Assembly (NCBI RefSeq): GCF_003473485.1
Contig: NC_053046.1
Span: 4,536,001 to 4,600,000, forward strand
DNA length: 64,000 nt
Origin: Medicago truncatula
Lineage: Eukaryota > Streptophyta > Magnoliopsida > Fabales > Fabaceae
Reading direction: 5' to 3'
Shown: positions 63,731-64,000 of the stretch, piece by piece
Position numbering within the stretch: position 1 is the first letter of the stretch
How the letters are laid out: every line of letters starts with the position of its first letter
The notes under the pieces: generated by a model
What the model was told of the DNA's origin: nothing
What the model saw: only the letters and a program-made list of their open reading frames with translations
Database searches by the model: none
Translations under genes and position numbers: made by a program

Positions 63731-64000
63731 CAGTTTTGAAATTATTATACTGAAATTGAATCAGATATTGAAATTGAAATTGAATTAAGACAGTGATAGC
63801 AGAGCAGCACTGAAATTGAAATTGATTTTAACTTTTAGTGTTGCCTCACTGTCACTGATATTGGAAGCAAACCACTGTTTCATAAGAATCATCAATGCAT
63901 TCAAAAAGTGATAACACATCATTATATGATAATGTGAAACCATATCAACCACAGTAAAATCAGAAGAAAAAAACAATTTCAATTGAGTTAATCAATCATC

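Overview
The window is nuclear DNA of a flowering plant. It is AT-rich, has many spliced genes with GT-AG introns, and is full of short DNA-transposon relatives. The gene set (UPF1, RABH1/Rab6, an Sgpp-like HAD phosphatase, a RUNKEL-type relic) and the style of the repeats (GGTCCCT/AGTCCCT-type Mutator MITEs, Stowaway-like and Harbinger elements, a tRNA-derived SINE) suggest a legume, probably near Medicago/Trifolium. The species is inference. No bacterial, viral or CRISPR features were seen.

Layout: 1-4.7 kb is intergenic with one MULE-type MITE. 4.7-17.65 kb is a complete UPF1 gene on the minus strand, whose 29 coding exons I could place to the base (1253 codons plus stop). It has a candidate spliced 3' UTR, a GA-microsatellite 5' UTR, and transposon relics in its introns. 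17.8-31.4 kb is a transposon-rich stretch: a 0.8-kb MULE, a 1.2-kb Harbinger-type element, a nested MULE-in-MULE, LINE RNase H fragments, a TIR element containing an RNase H relic, and a decayed copy of a COX6B-like gene. 31.66-34.11 kb is a frameshifted pseudogene of the C-terminal half of a RUNKEL/ULK4-type protein, with no kinase domain. 34.4-37.5 kb holds more MULEs, and 38.1-40.5 kb an L1-type LINE relic. 42.25-44.9 kb is a better-preserved duplicate of the segment at 21.95-26.06 kb, carrying a three-exon COX6B-like gene. 46.2-50.2 kb is a PIF/Harbinger element with both its genes, inserted inside a Stowaway-like MITE. 50.57-54.43 kb is a complete RABH1/Rab6 GTPase gene, followed by a duplicated copy of its own 3' end. 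55.78-57.78 kb is a complete Sgpp-like HAD phosphatase gene. 57.8-64 kb is intergenic with a PPR fragment, further MULEs, and perhaps the start of another gene at the right edge.

The three intact host genes have no obvious shared pathway: mRNA surveillance (UPF1), Golgi vesicle traffic (RABH1) and sugar-phosphate hydrolysis (Sgpp-like). The transposons have closely shaped the surroundings. At least ten elements have readable 9-10-bp target duplications typical of Mutator-like elements, two Harbinger-type elements have TTA/TAA duplications, and the 3.8-kb Harbinger ends about 400 bp upstream of the RABH1 start codon.

The most interesting observations are the possible 3' UTR intron of UPF1 (a built-in NMD trigger on the gene for the NMD helicase), the RABH1 tail duplication, the COX6B-like gene with an altered cysteine pattern inside a segmental duplication, and the nested transposons whose insertion order can be read from their target duplications. 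No wholly novel system could be established from sequence alone.
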